DNA of 64,000 nucleotides from Parvibaculaceae bacterium PLY_AMNH_Bact1 (GTDB taxonomy: Bacteria; Pseudomonadota; Alphaproteobacteria; Parvibaculales; Parvibaculaceae): NCBI GenBank assembly GCA_032881465.1, contig CP126168.1:2046001-2110000 (forward strand), read 5' to 3'. The notes below the pieces were generated by a model. That model was not told the DNA's origin. It was given only the letters and a program-made list of their open reading frames with translations, and did not search any database. The number at the start of each line of letters is the position of its first letter. The first letter of the stretch is position 1. Positions 1 through 8,362 of the stretch are shown one piece after another. The translations under genes were made by a program, and so were the position numbers.

Positions 1-1083
1 GCTGAGCAGGAAGTCCAGATCATCTCCCTCCAAGCCGTCATAGCTCGTCAACAGGCGCTCCAGCATCCGCAGGCGGAAATTGTAGCGGTCGCTCTCTTCC
101 CCCGTGTAATCCATCTCCTGATAGATATCGACGGCGGCCCGAAATGCAGGGAAAAGAACCTGCGGCAGCCTTGCGCGCGCATAGAGCGCTTTCAAGCCTA
201 AGGGCCCCTTATCATGCATAAGAGACCAGACTTTAGGCTCAGGCAGCCCGGTAAGCTGAACGAAGATTGCTTCGGCGAAACGCATCTCGCCTAAACACAT
301 AGCACGCAGAAGCAGAGACGATGTCATACGACCGGTGGAAGCAAGCTGTTCCACAAGCTTAGGAATGTCCTTGCTCTCAATGCCATCGACCAAATCGATC
401 GTCGTACGCTCGCGGCTGTCTTTTATGACCTGAGCTGCAACGTCTTCACTAATGTCGTGACGCTCAATCAAGTATCCTCGCAGCTCATCAGAGACGGCAG
501 TAACCAAGTGCTCCACTACTGTCACTGGCAGATCAGCACGTTTCACGAGTTTCTTGGCAATGGCTTCATCATCACCAAATCGGTCAGCGACAGCGACGAG
601 AGTGCCCTCCCAGAAACTAGCACCCTCATTGCCCGTGAGGCACAGAACAACGTCTCGGTTGTCGGTTGAAACAAGGGCATCTGATACTTCTGGCGAAACG
701 GTCGGGCGACTGGCAATAGAGAGCTGCTTAGCCCGTGACCCACTATTCACAATAGAAATCAACGCCTCGTCACTAAAGACAGGTGATGCTTCAAGAACCG
801 GGCGCGCCACCTCATCAATATCAGCCGCCAGTGAATCAAGAATGTCTTTTGGGGCGCCAGGCATGGAGCATAAAGACTTGGCCAGGCTCTCACGCACCAT
901 CTGCGCTGTGTCTTGGACAAGAAGCGCCAGAATTTCGTGGGCCAATTCTCGCTCACGATGGGTGATCAGCGCGTTATCAAAACGCTCCGCGACTTTTGTG
1001 CCAACTTCTACTCTGGCCTCAGGCGACGGGTCGCGGGCCAGCGCGGCGACATCGAAAGCACTCAAAACTGGGGTATCTGTCAT
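1..1083 (-). CDS. DUF2336 domain-containing protein (3' end outside window)
   Basis: An open frame runs from an ATG at 1083 to the window edge with no stop (361 codons seen), so the C-terminus is missing. The product is acidic and helical, starts MTDTPVLSAFDVAALARD, and carries HEAT-like alternating helices through the first 300 residues. This matches the alphaproteobacterial DUF2336 (COG5330) family, whose biochemical role is unknown. There is no signal peptide or membrane segment, so it is probably cytoplasmic. The gene stands alone, reading away from the fatty acid hydroxylase gene. The family call rests on overall sequence character rather than a catalytic motif. Confidence 0.75.
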   Translation of the reverse strand, partial: MTDTPVLSAFDVAALARDPSPEARVEVGTKVAERFDNALITHRERELAHEILALLVQDTAQMVRESLAKSLCSMPGAPKDILDSLAADIDEVARPVLEASPVFSDEALISIVNSGSRAKQLSIASRPTVSPEVSDALVSTDNRDVVLCLTGNEGASFWEGTLVAVADRFGDDEAIAKKLVKRADLPVTVVEHLVTAVSDELRGYLIERHDISEDVAAQVIKDSRERTTIDLVDGIESKDIPKLVEQLASTGRMTSSLLLRAMCLGEMRFAEAIFVQLTGLPEPKVWSLMHDKGPLGLKALYARARLPQVLFPAFRAAVDIYQEMDYTGEESDRYNFRLRMLERLLTSYDGLEGDDLDFLLS

Positions 1084-1220
1084 GGGTGTCTCGCTCCTAT
1101 TCCCTCTCCCGCAAACGCAGGAGACATGGATCATTCCGGTAATAGTAGCCAGCACGGGTTAACGAAGACTTCAGGTGGTGTGTATAAACGGCGCTAGAAC
1201 GCAAGAAAGTGGAAACCACA

Positions 1221-1235
1221 AAAAACGCCGTTTTT
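1221..1235. other. Short perfect palindrome with A and T tracts
   Basis: AAAAACG and CGTTTTT flank a single C, giving seven-base perfect arms. It lies about 100 bases downstream of the hydroxylase stop and about 140 bases upstream of the DUF2336 start. It could be a weak terminator for the hydroxylase gene or an operator for the DUF2336 gene. The stem is too AT-rich to be a convincing terminator. Confidence 0.25.
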
Positions 1236-1338
1236 AACGTTTTCAGGACCGCGCGCACCGATCCTCAGGATATCGGGTCACCTTTTGACTTCTGCAGAAA
1301 ACGTAAAAGTTTACCAATCCGCCTGTCCTCAAGATGGA

Positions 1339-2253
1339 TCAGTCTGAAGGCGGTTTCCTGAACGGAAAGACCAATTGCTCGGTGAAACCTGCAGGCATAG
1401 GCCCATGAATCCCAATTTTCGCTGGGGGCCGACGATCTGCATCAAAATAGGTGCGAAACAGAATGTCCCAAAGCATCAGGTTTTCACCGTAATTCTTGTT
1501 GCCTTCATTCAGGTCAAGAGAGTGGTGCCAACGATGCATCCCAGGTGTGTTGAACACATAATTGAGGGGTCCAGTGCGCGTCTCAATGTTGCAATGGGTC
1601 AAAATGCCCATAAACGCCGTAAACGCACTGACCCACAAAAAGACTTCCATCGGCGCGCCCATCAGAAAGAGCAGAGGCTGACTCAAAATGATGCTGAAGA
1701 AAGAATCCACAAAATGAAAGCGCCCAGTATTGATGAACCATAAACGCGTGACAGAATGATGCACCGCATGGAAGCGCCAGATGAGAGGGATCTCGTGGGC
1801 GAGCCGGTGCGCCCAATAGAGCCCAAACTCAGCGAGCACCAATCCCAGAACCACCTGCGCCAGCATTGGCCAACTACCAGGCCAGAGCCCGTCCGTAGAC
1901 CCGGCTGGTGGCTGAACAGCACCTGCAATTCCAACAGTCGCCGTAACCACCACAAGGATCTGAACGAGCCCCTTGTTCAGAAGCGTATGCGCAAGATTCG
2001 CAAAAGTCTGCTTGTCATCTTTGAGCCAGGAGCGTTCGTGGGGCATCACCCGTTCCAGAATGCCAACACAGAGCGCAAAGCTCAGATAGACAATATTGAA
2101 AATAAGGATGGGTGAGTCCGTCGTCATCCCCCATCCTGTCAAAGTGACACCTGCGGCAAGCAGGCCAGGCCAGACAATGAAGGAAGCCAAAAAGCGAACC
2201 CGCCCGCTGTCCGCATACCCGCTTTTCACCACACTCTGGTCCGTCACACTCAC
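1339..2253 (-). CDS. Fatty acid hydroxylase / sterol desaturase family membrane protein
   Basis: This 304-residue protein has four or five hydrophobic segments and the histidine clusters of the di-iron fatty acid hydroxylase superfamily (PF04116): HRLAHEIPLIWRFHAVHH near residues 155-175, an HCN site near 225, and HRWHHSLDLNEGNKNYG near 250. These clusters bind two irons on the cytoplasmic side and hydroxylate or desaturate a lipid or sterol-like chain. The substrate cannot be read from sequence. It begins at GTG, with a second GTG two codons later. The gene lies 18 bases downstream of the zinc finger gene and is probably cotranscribed with it. Confidence 0.88.
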   Translation of the reverse strand: MSVTDQSVVKSGYADSGRVRFLASFIVWPGLLAAGVTLTGWGMTTDSPILIFNIVYLSFALCVGILERVMPHERSWLKDDKQTFANLAHTLLNKGLVQILVVVTATVGIAGAVQPPAGSTDGLWPGSWPMLAQVVLGLVLAEFGLYWAHRLAHEIPLIWRFHAVHHSVTRLWFINTGRFHFVDSFFSIILSQPLLFLMGAPMEVFLWVSAFTAFMGILTHCNIETRTGPLNYVFNTPGMHRWHHSLDLNEGNKNYGENLMLWDILFRTYFDADRRPPAKIGIHGPMPAGFTEQLVFPFRKPPSD

Positions 2254-2271
2254 TCCTGAACCCTCTTCTCT

Positions 2272-2616
2272 CTACTTCGCATGAGCGACACAGGTCGCTG
2301 CAGCGGGATCCAAATCCAACCGGCCCCGCTCAATAGCGTCGCCGCAAACAGCACAATACCCGAATTCGCCTTCGTCGATACGGACGAGCGCCGCGTCAAT
2401 TTTGCGCAGATCAAGCATCCGTCGGCGATCAGTCTCTTGAGCCATTGCTTGGGCTTGTAGCGCATCCATCCGGCTGAGACGCCCCACAATTTGTTGATCA
2501 AGCTGAACCACGGCACTCGCATCTTTGGAAGACGCCTGAACTTCCTCCAATTCAGCCTTCATGGAATGCAAACGCACCGTAAAGTCCGCGAGATCCTGAT
2601 CAGTCAAATCAGCCAT
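2272..2616 (-). CDS. TraR/DksA-type zinc finger protein
   Basis: This 114-residue protein has an N-terminal coiled-coil-like helical half (residues 5-75) and a C-terminal zinc finger. I chose the ATG at 2616 because family similarity begins there; a longer open frame upstream has no family character. The finger is C88-x2-C91-x17-C109-x2-H112. DksA-family members normally end with a second Cys pair, so the fourth ligand is His here. DksA relatives bind the RNA polymerase secondary channel, but the acidic coiled-coil tip needed for that is not clear in this short version. It is probably cotranscribed with the downstream hydroxylase. Confidence 0.8.
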   Translation of the reverse strand: MADLTDQDLADFTVRLHSMKAELEEVQASSKDASAVVQLDQQIVGRLSRMDALQAQAMAQETDRRRMLDLRKIDAALVRIDEGEFGYCAVCGDAIERGRLDLDPAAATCVAHAK

Positions 2617-2748
2617 ACCGCAGCGTAACACGAGAAGTAAAATCCCCGAAAACCAGCCATTTTGACACCATGGCGGAAGTGTGGATGATCCGCCGCAACA
2701 AGAAACAACAGGCCCGGCCCAATAGTGGCCGGCTTTCGGGGGGGTCTT

Positions 2749-3954
2749 ATGCTCGACGGCATTCGCGTGATTGAAATGGCAACTTACATCGCAGCACCCG
2801 GCGCAGGCGGCATTATGGCCGATTGGGGCGCAGACGTAGTCAAGGTTGAGCCGCTGCACGGTTGCCCGATGCGCCATTTCCTATCAAACATCGGATCTGA
2901 AGGTCTGCAAGGGAACCCTGTCTTCACCATCGACAATCGGGGCAAAAAAGGTGTGGCACTCGACACCAGCAAACCTGAAGGCGTTGCAGCGCTTAAGAAG
3001 CTGGTGGCGGACGCCGATGTGTTCCTGACCAATGTCCGCCCTGGCGGGTTGGAGCGATCAGGCCTCGACTATGAAAGCCTCAAAGCGATCAACCCCAAGC
3101 TCATCTATGCAAGCGTCACGGGCTACGGTCTGACAGGTCCAGATCGTGACAAGCCAGGCTTTGACGTTGCTGCTTTTTATGCCCGCTCGGGCATTGGCCG
3201 CATGGCGACCCCAAAGGGTCAAGAGCCCGCACCGCTGCGTATGGCAAACGGTGACCACACCACGGCTATGGCGACAGTTGCTGGCATTCTGGCCGCGATC
3301 ATTGAGCGAGGCAAAACCGGCGAAGGCAAACTTGTGGAATCTTCGCTCCTGCGCACGGGCATCTATACAGGCGGATCGGACATGTCGATCCAACTTATGT
3401 TCGGCAAGCTCGCAACGTCGAAATCACGCCATGAGGCCATCAGCCCCACATCAAATTTTTTCCTGACAAAGGATGATTATTGGCTCGCGCTGGTCCCTCG
3501 GCAGGGCCAGAAAGACTGGGCCGGTGTTTGCCGTGCGTTGGGGCATCCCGACCTGATCGATGACGAACGGTTTGCCAGCCCCAAAGCCCGACGCATTCAT
3601 GCAGCGGCCCTCGTCGACATCATGGATGCAACCTTCCGTGAGCACGACTTGGACTATTGGCGTGAGCGCCTGGATGCTGAAGACCAGATCTGGTCACCCA
3701 TGCAGCATCCAAAGGACGTCATTGAAGATGAACAAGCTCATGCCGCCGGAGGCTTTGTCGACATTGCCGGCCCTGATGGCAAACCGGCCTTCAAGTCACC
3801 AGCAGGTCCTATTCGCTTCTCAGATGTGGAAGATGGAATGAAAGCCCCTGCCCCGGGCCTCGGTGAACACACAGAAGAAGTGTTGAAGGCCGCTGGCGTC
3901 ACGGAAGAAGAATGGGAAGCGCTGAGAGCAACAGGAACGGTCCCCGGCGCTTAG
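2749..3954 (+). CDS. CaiB/BaiF family (class III) CoA-transferase
   Basis: The 401-residue product has the class III CoA-transferase fold from its N-terminus: DGIRVIEMATYIAAPGAG, then ADWGADVVKVEP, and the catalytic aspartate D169 in NGDHTTAM, at the position used by formyl-CoA transferase. The C-terminal region LGEHTEEVLKAAGVTEEE is also typical. The enzyme moves CoA between carboxylic acids; the acid is unknown. I prefer the ATG at 2749, which has a run of G about six bases upstream, over an in-frame GTG at 2725. It is divergent from the zinc finger gene. It could feed the acyl-CoA enzymes encoded further along. Confidence 0.9.
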   Translation: MLDGIRVIEMATYIAAPGAGGIMADWGADVVKVEPLHGCPMRHFLSNIGSEGLQGNPVFTIDNRGKKGVALDTSKPEGVAALKKLVADADVFLTNVRPGGLERSGLDYESLKAINPKLIYASVTGYGLTGPDRDKPGFDVAAFYARSGIGRMATPKGQEPAPLRMANGDHTTAMATVAGILAAIIERGKTGEGKLVESSLLRTGIYTGGSDMSIQLMFGKLATSKSRHEAISPTSNFFLTKDDYWLALVPRQGQKDWAGVCRALGHPDLIDDERFASPKARRIHAAALVDIMDATFREHDLDYWRERLDAEDQIWSPMQHPKDVIEDEQAHAAGGFVDIAGPDGKPAFKSPAGPIRFSDVEDGMKAPAPGLGEHTEEVLKAAGVTEEEWEALRATGTVPGA

Positions 3955-3965
3955 AAAAGAAGAGT

Positions 3966-4832
3966 TTAGGACGCAGACGCGCTGAGTCTCAGATCGTCAT
4001 AGGCCTGGCTCTGACGGCGCGCCGCCTCAGCATCACCCCGTTCAGGCGCTTCCAGAGACGCGAGAATATTCACAACCATCGGGCTCATCTCCATAGCAGG
4101 CCGCGAATAGCCTGTTGCAACCCGCAGCGGTGGGACCGCCGGGCCACCTGGGTCTCGGCGGGCTGGTTCCGGTATGGAATCTCCGGGCAGTGCGGGAGCT
4201 GGATCCAGAGTCCCGCCATCGTGACGGGAAATGAGATTCCGATAGACCTCGCGCATAGACTTCGCGCGGCCCTCGCCGTCAAAGAAAATGGACTTATTGG
4301 CACTTGCTGCCCGTGGGAAGAGATCCGCTGCTGATCGCCCAGGTGCGACTTCTGTCGCCTGAATGAAGTCGATTGCCCCGCCCGTGCCTAAGAAGTGGGA
4401 CATGTAGAGCTCACCATCACTGACCTCCCGGTCAAGCTCGCGCTCCATGCGGTTCTCCGCACCCCGTGTCATAGCACCTGCCATGAGTGCAGCACTGGTG
4501 GGATTATAACGCTCGGCAAGAATTTCCTGCTTCATGGCTGGATCGGCCACAAAATGCCGACCTCGACCATCAACCTCAATGGCCGCTGCATAGTCCCCGA
4601 GCCCGTGCTCCGCACCATTTTGTTTCACTGTGCTCAGCCACGTCTGATCGATGAACTGAAACAGCCCCGCAGCACTGGAAGTCCTTGCTTTTGCTGTACT
4701 TTCCAGGCTCGACTCGCGCATGGCAGTCTGCATCAGATAGTCAAAATCGACCCCTGTTGCATCGCTTGCTTGGGCAATCGCGCCGGTCACTTCTCGCGGC
4801 GTTGCCGCTATCTGCATGTGTATCGAAGTCAT
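3966..4832 (-). CDS. Lytic transglycosylase (SLT domain) protein
   Basis: This 288-residue protein has a goose-lysozyme-like SLT domain at residues 15-170. The probable catalytic Glu is E40 in MQTAMRESSLE, followed by the SSAAGLFQFIDQTW core and a late GELYMSHFLGTGGA segment. Such enzymes cleave the peptidoglycan glycan strand, forming 1,6-anhydromuramyl ends. No clear signal peptide is seen at the N-terminus (MTSIHMQIAAT), which resembles flagellum- or secretion-associated transglycosylases that are exported another way. The C-terminal 110 residues are Pro- and charge-rich and probably disordered. It converges on the CoA-transferase gene 11 bases away. Confidence 0.82.
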   Translation of the reverse strand: MTSIHMQIAATPREVTGAIAQASDATGVDFDYLMQTAMRESSLESTAKARTSSAAGLFQFIDQTWLSTVKQNGAEHGLGDYAAAIEVDGRGRHFVADPAMKQEILAERYNPTSAALMAGAMTRGAENRMERELDREVSDGELYMSHFLGTGGAIDFIQATEVAPGRSAADLFPRAASANKSIFFDGEGRAKSMREVYRNLISRHDGGTLDPAPALPGDSIPEPARRDPGGPAVPPLRVATGYSRPAMEMSPMVVNILASLEAPERGDAEAARRQSQAYDDLRLSASAS

Positions 4833-4974
4833 GTCTCACCTTTTCCCGACATCAACTTCGCAAAGCCCGTGCCAAAACCTCCCCGACCTGTGATCGACAA
4901 AAAACCCCACTTTCCCTAGCCCTTCCTGGATAAGTCGGTAAGCTCGGATTCGGGGAAATCAAGAGGAGGAAAGA

Positions 4975-6402
4975 ATGTCGGAGACCGAAGTCGCAGCGGA
5001 AGTGTCGGAAACGCTGCATCATCCAGGCACATCAATCCCAGGCGAAAAGCCTTACCCCAATCCTATCTATGCCTGGTACGTGGTCGCCGTTCTGGTCGTC
5101 GCCTACACCTTCTCCTTCATTGACCGCCAGATCTTGAGCCTGCTGGTCGGACCTATGAAGCGGGATCTGAGTATTTCCGACTTTGAAATGAGCCTGCTGC
5201 AAGGCTTTGCCTTTGCGATCTTCTACGCCGTGCTGGGCCTCCCCATTGGGCGCATGGTCGACAGCAAGAAACGTGTGACCATCATCTCAGTCGGAATTCT
5301 CGTCTGGAGTGTCATGACGGCCCTGTGCGGCACCGCACGCTCTTATTGGCAGCTCTTCCTCTATCGAATGGGGGTCGGCGTTGGAGAAGCCGCTTTGTCG
5401 CCGGCCGCCTACTCCATGCTTGCTGATTATTTCAAACCAGAACGTATGGGCTTTGCCCTCGGTGTTTACGGTATGGGGGTCTATATCGGCGCAGGCCTCG
5501 CCCTGATAATTGGGGCTCAAGTCATCGGCATCGTGGACGCGGCAGGTGCTAGCGCCACGACGCTGCCGATCATTGGCGAGATATTTCCCTGGCAGGTCGT
5601 CTTCCTGGCGGTTGGCCTGCCGGGCATTCTGGTCGCCCTCTGGATGTGGACCATCAAGGAGCCCGAGCGCCGCGGTCATATGCGCACAGAAACCAATGAG
5701 GATGGCGAAGAAACCCATGCACCCCTGCCGCTCGGCGAAGTCGTGGACTTCATGTGGCAGAACCGTGCCACCCTCGTCTCCCACCACCTTTGTTATGCGC
5801 TCGGCGCTATGATGGCCTATGGCGTGGCCGCCTGGATCCCGACCTTCCTCGTCCGCACACATGGCTGGGGCGTAGTAGACGCGGGCACCTATTACGGCAC
5901 TGTTGTCATGGTCTTTGGTACGGCAGGCGTGGTTGCTGGCGGCTGGATGGGCGATAAAGTTACCGCCTCAGGACGACCGAACGGACGCCTGCTCGTGATG
6001 GGCCTTGGCTGCCTTGCCGCAGCGCCCTTCGCCCTTACCTATCCACTCGTCGAGAACATTCCCTTGTTGTTTGTATTGCTTTGCTTCGCAACATTCTTCT
6101 CAACCTTCGCAATCTCTCCAGGTGCCGCCGCCATTCAGGAACTCATGCCTAATCAGATGCGGGGTTTTGCCTCCGCCTTCATGATTTTTGTAATCACGCT
6201 GATCGGTCTGGGGCTAGGGCCCTCGATCATCGCAGCCACGACCGACTTCATCTATCAAGATGAGATGATGGTCCGCTATTCCCTAGCTTACCCTTCCACA
6301 ATCATGCTTTTGCTCGGCGGATTGATTGGCCTCGCAGGGCTCAAACCCTATCTGGTCAGCCGGGAGCGCGTGATCGCCTGGTCAAAGCAGCACGAAGCCT
6401 AA
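4975..6402 (+). CDS. MFS transporter, spinster-like
   Basis: The 475-residue protein has about twelve hydrophobic segments. The first contains SFIDRQILSLLVGPMKRDL and the loop after it LPIGRMVDSKKR, which matches the Major Facilitator Superfamily cytoplasmic loop 2-3 signature. The sequence resembles the spinster/hexuronate branch of bacterial MFS carriers. An acidic insert (residues 235-255) lies between the two six-helix halves. A GAGGAGG Shine-Dalgarno sits just before the ATG. No enzyme gene is linked closely enough to suggest a substrate. Confidence 0.88.
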   Translation: MSETEVAAEVSETLHHPGTSIPGEKPYPNPIYAWYVVAVLVVAYTFSFIDRQILSLLVGPMKRDLSISDFEMSLLQGFAFAIFYAVLGLPIGRMVDSKKRVTIISVGILVWSVMTALCGTARSYWQLFLYRMGVGVGEAALSPAAYSMLADYFKPERMGFALGVYGMGVYIGAGLALIIGAQVIGIVDAAGASATTLPIIGEIFPWQVVFLAVGLPGILVALWMWTIKEPERRGHMRTETNEDGEETHAPLPLGEVVDFMWQNRATLVSHHLCYALGAMMAYGVAAWIPTFLVRTHGWGVVDAGTYYGTVVMVFGTAGVVAGGWMGDKVTASGRPNGRLLVMGLGCLAAAPFALTYPLVENIPLLFVLLCFATFFSTFAISPGAAAIQELMPNQMRGFASAFMIFVITLIGLGLGPSIIAATTDFIYQDEMMVRYSLAYPSTIMLLLGGLIGLAGLKPYLVSRERVIAWSKQHEA

Positions 6403-6503
6403 ACACCGAGAAAAATCAGAATGCTAGAAGGTGAACCGGATTCAAATTGAGAACCAACCCTCAACCTGTGGATGATTCCAAAATCAGATTCTGTTTCAAC
6501 GGC

Positions 6504-6513
6504 TTAGCGCTAA
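6504..6513. other. Perfect 10-base palindrome between convergent genes
   Basis: TTAGCGCTAA lies in the 114-base gap between the MFS gene and the convergent receiver-domain gene, next to the latter's stop codon. It has no T run and is too short to call a terminator. I see nothing else in this gap. Confidence 0.2.
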
Positions 6514-6516
6514 GTG

Positions 6517-7002
6517 TTAGCGCCAATCAGACAGGCGAATAATATTGCCGCCGTTGGTGATTTGGCTGTCCACAGGGCTGCGTTGGGATGACATGTCAGA
6601 CTGGCCAACTGCGATCCGATCAGACGGATGAGGCATCCGGATTTTGCGGGCAAGGGTCGCATCATCGATCGGCTTGCGGATGTGATCATCGGCGCCTGCA
6701 ATGCGGGCATCGTCGATCATGTCCGGCGTGAGCTCGTGGCCGGTCAGCAAAATGATCCCATCGCGCCCATTCAGATCACGAAGTCCACCCAGCCCAAAGC
6801 GCAGAGAGACGATCAAAGCGCCTACATCTTCACCGCAGACAGATTGATCCACGATCGTCAGGTCAGGCTGAAAACGCCGAAATGCTTTTTTGAGCCCGTC
6901 ACCAGAGGAGACTTCCATGCTCCGAAAGCCCAACCGTCCGCAAACACGCGCCGCAACGCGTCGCGCGAGATGGGATGAATCAGCAATAAGGCAAGTCCGC
7001 AT
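6517..7002 (-). CDS. Single-domain response regulator-like protein
   Basis: The 161-residue protein has a CheY-like receiver fold. D8 lies at the end of the first strand, D52 in LTIVDQS is the likely phosphoacceptor, LLTGHE carries the switch Thr, and HIRKPID has the conserved Lys-Pro. The 45-residue tail has no output domain. I chose the ATG at 7002 because MRTCLIADSS starts the first strand; a GTG nine codons upstream is possible. No histidine kinase gene is adjacent. The 89 bases to the AraC gene stop show nothing distinctive. Confidence 0.78.
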   Translation of the reverse strand: MRTCLIADSSHLARRVAARVCGRLGFRSMEVSSGDGLKKAFRRFQPDLTIVDQSVCGEDVGALIVSLRFGLGGLRDLNGRDGIILLTGHELTPDMIDDARIAGADDHIRKPIDDATLARKIRMPHPSDRIAVGQSDMSSQRSPVDSQITNGGNIIRLSDWR

Positions 7003-7091
7003 AACAGCGCCCCCGAAATTTGAGAGCACAGAAAGCGCTCCCCTAACGCAGAAACGCTAGCGCGGAGACCTGAAGTTTTTATTAACCATAA

Positions 7092-8162
7092 TCAGACGGG
7101 CTGGGTCAGTTCCAAATCGCTGGTACCGAGCCGGTACGCACTGGGTGTCATCCCTTCGCGTTCCTTGAAGGCGCGATTGAACGGTCCGATAGAGCCGTAG
7201 CCCAGGTCCATTGCAATGGTCAGGATGGGGAGTCGCGCCAACTCCGGGTCTCGAAGGCGCTCTTTGGCCTCCTCAATCCTGTATTGATTGAGGAAATCAT
7301 TGAAATTCCTGAAATTGAGCTCCTGATTGATCAACCGCCGCAGTCTGTGTTCTGGAATTTTCAGCTGCTCCCCTAGCCCTCCAATCGTCAAGGAGGCAGT
7401 AAACAGCCCCTCCCTGTTCGCGATCCACCTGCCTAGGGCGGCGAGATCACGGCGCGCGATCTGCGCGGCAGCACTCGGCAGGTTGTTTTCGACCCCAGAT
7501 GTCTGTCGTGGCTCCGGAAAAAACATGGCATCGGGCGCCAAAGAGGCAGCACGCAACAACAAAGAGACAACAACCAGCCAGATGACAACCGATTGCAGCG
7601 CCTGAATGGGAACAAACACAGGACCAATGTCGACAGCTAGCTCATAGATGGAAACGACAGTCATCATCAAGACAAGGAACGAAATAAAATAGAGCCGGAA
7701 ACGTCGACGAGCCTCCAACAAATCATCTGCGCGCCCTCGCCACGCGACCCACCCGAGATGAAGCGCAAGACCGATAACAATCACCTGGTGCAAATTGTCG
7801 AACACTGATTGCTCTTGGTGTCCGGTAAGAACGTCAGGCACCACCCGCCATAGGCCAAAGACAAGGATGAAGCTCAAAAGCCCCCAATGAACCGGACCAG
7901 GCTTGAACCGATCTTCGAAAAGCGAAAGCCCGAAAATCCACAACACCACTGAGTTGGCAATACAGGCAGGCAGCAACAGCACCTCAACCCAGAAATTATC
8001 GGTACTCGAGCAGAAGAGATAGGCGGCGGTACAGAGCGCCGACGCGACCCCAAGCCTGCCGGGCCAAGAGGCCCGATGGTCACGCAGCAATAGAACCGCA
8101 AGAGCCAAGAGGCTGGTTACCGCCCCATAGCGAAATACCGCATCAAATGTCACAAGATCCAT
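7092..8162 (-). CDS. Membrane-anchored AraC-family transcriptional regulator
   Basis: The 356-residue protein has seven hydrophobic helices in its first 200 residues and an AraC-type double helix-turn-helix in the last 100, including LNQYRIEEAKERL, ILTIAMDLGYGSIGPFNRAF and GMTPSAYR. Family members of this layout sense a ligand through the membrane part and bind DNA from the membrane. I chose the ATG at 8162, preceded by AAGGTGG, over an ATG twelve codons upstream. It is divergent from the MFS gene at 8363 across a 200-base gap, so that transporter is the best guess for its target. Confidence 0.85.
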   Translation of the reverse strand: MDLVTFDAVFRYGAVTSLLALAVLLLRDHRASWPGRLGVASALCTAAYLFCSSTDNFWVEVLLLPACIANSVVLWIFGLSLFEDRFKPGPVHWGLLSFILVFGLWRVVPDVLTGHQEQSVFDNLHQVIVIGLALHLGWVAWRGRADDLLEARRRFRLYFISFLVLMMTVVSIYELAVDIGPVFVPIQALQSVVIWLVVVSLLLRAASLAPDAMFFPEPRQTSGVENNLPSAAAQIARRDLAALGRWIANREGLFTASLTIGGLGEQLKIPEHRLRRLINQELNFRNFNDFLNQYRIEEAKERLRDPELARLPILTIAMDLGYGSIGPFNRAFKEREGMTPSAYRLGTSDLELTQPV

Positions 8163-8362
8163 CAGCCACCACCTTTTCCACAACGATCCCGCGATCATCC
8201 CGCCAAATCAATCCTCTGCCTCATGCGCAGCGAGCCAAAAACCTTGCCGAATTCCCGAAAGACTGGCTTTTTCCGGAAATCGACCGGCAAGTGGAGCATT
8301 AAGCGAGCCCCAATAGGGTCATAGGGGCCATGTGGACCTTCCAATGAGAAGAAGGACCAACC

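Noticed and set aside
5287-5862. A 191-codon minus-strand frame inside the first MFS gene
   Set aside because: It is antisense to a transporter with clear helices and motifs and has no recognisable domain or ribosome site.
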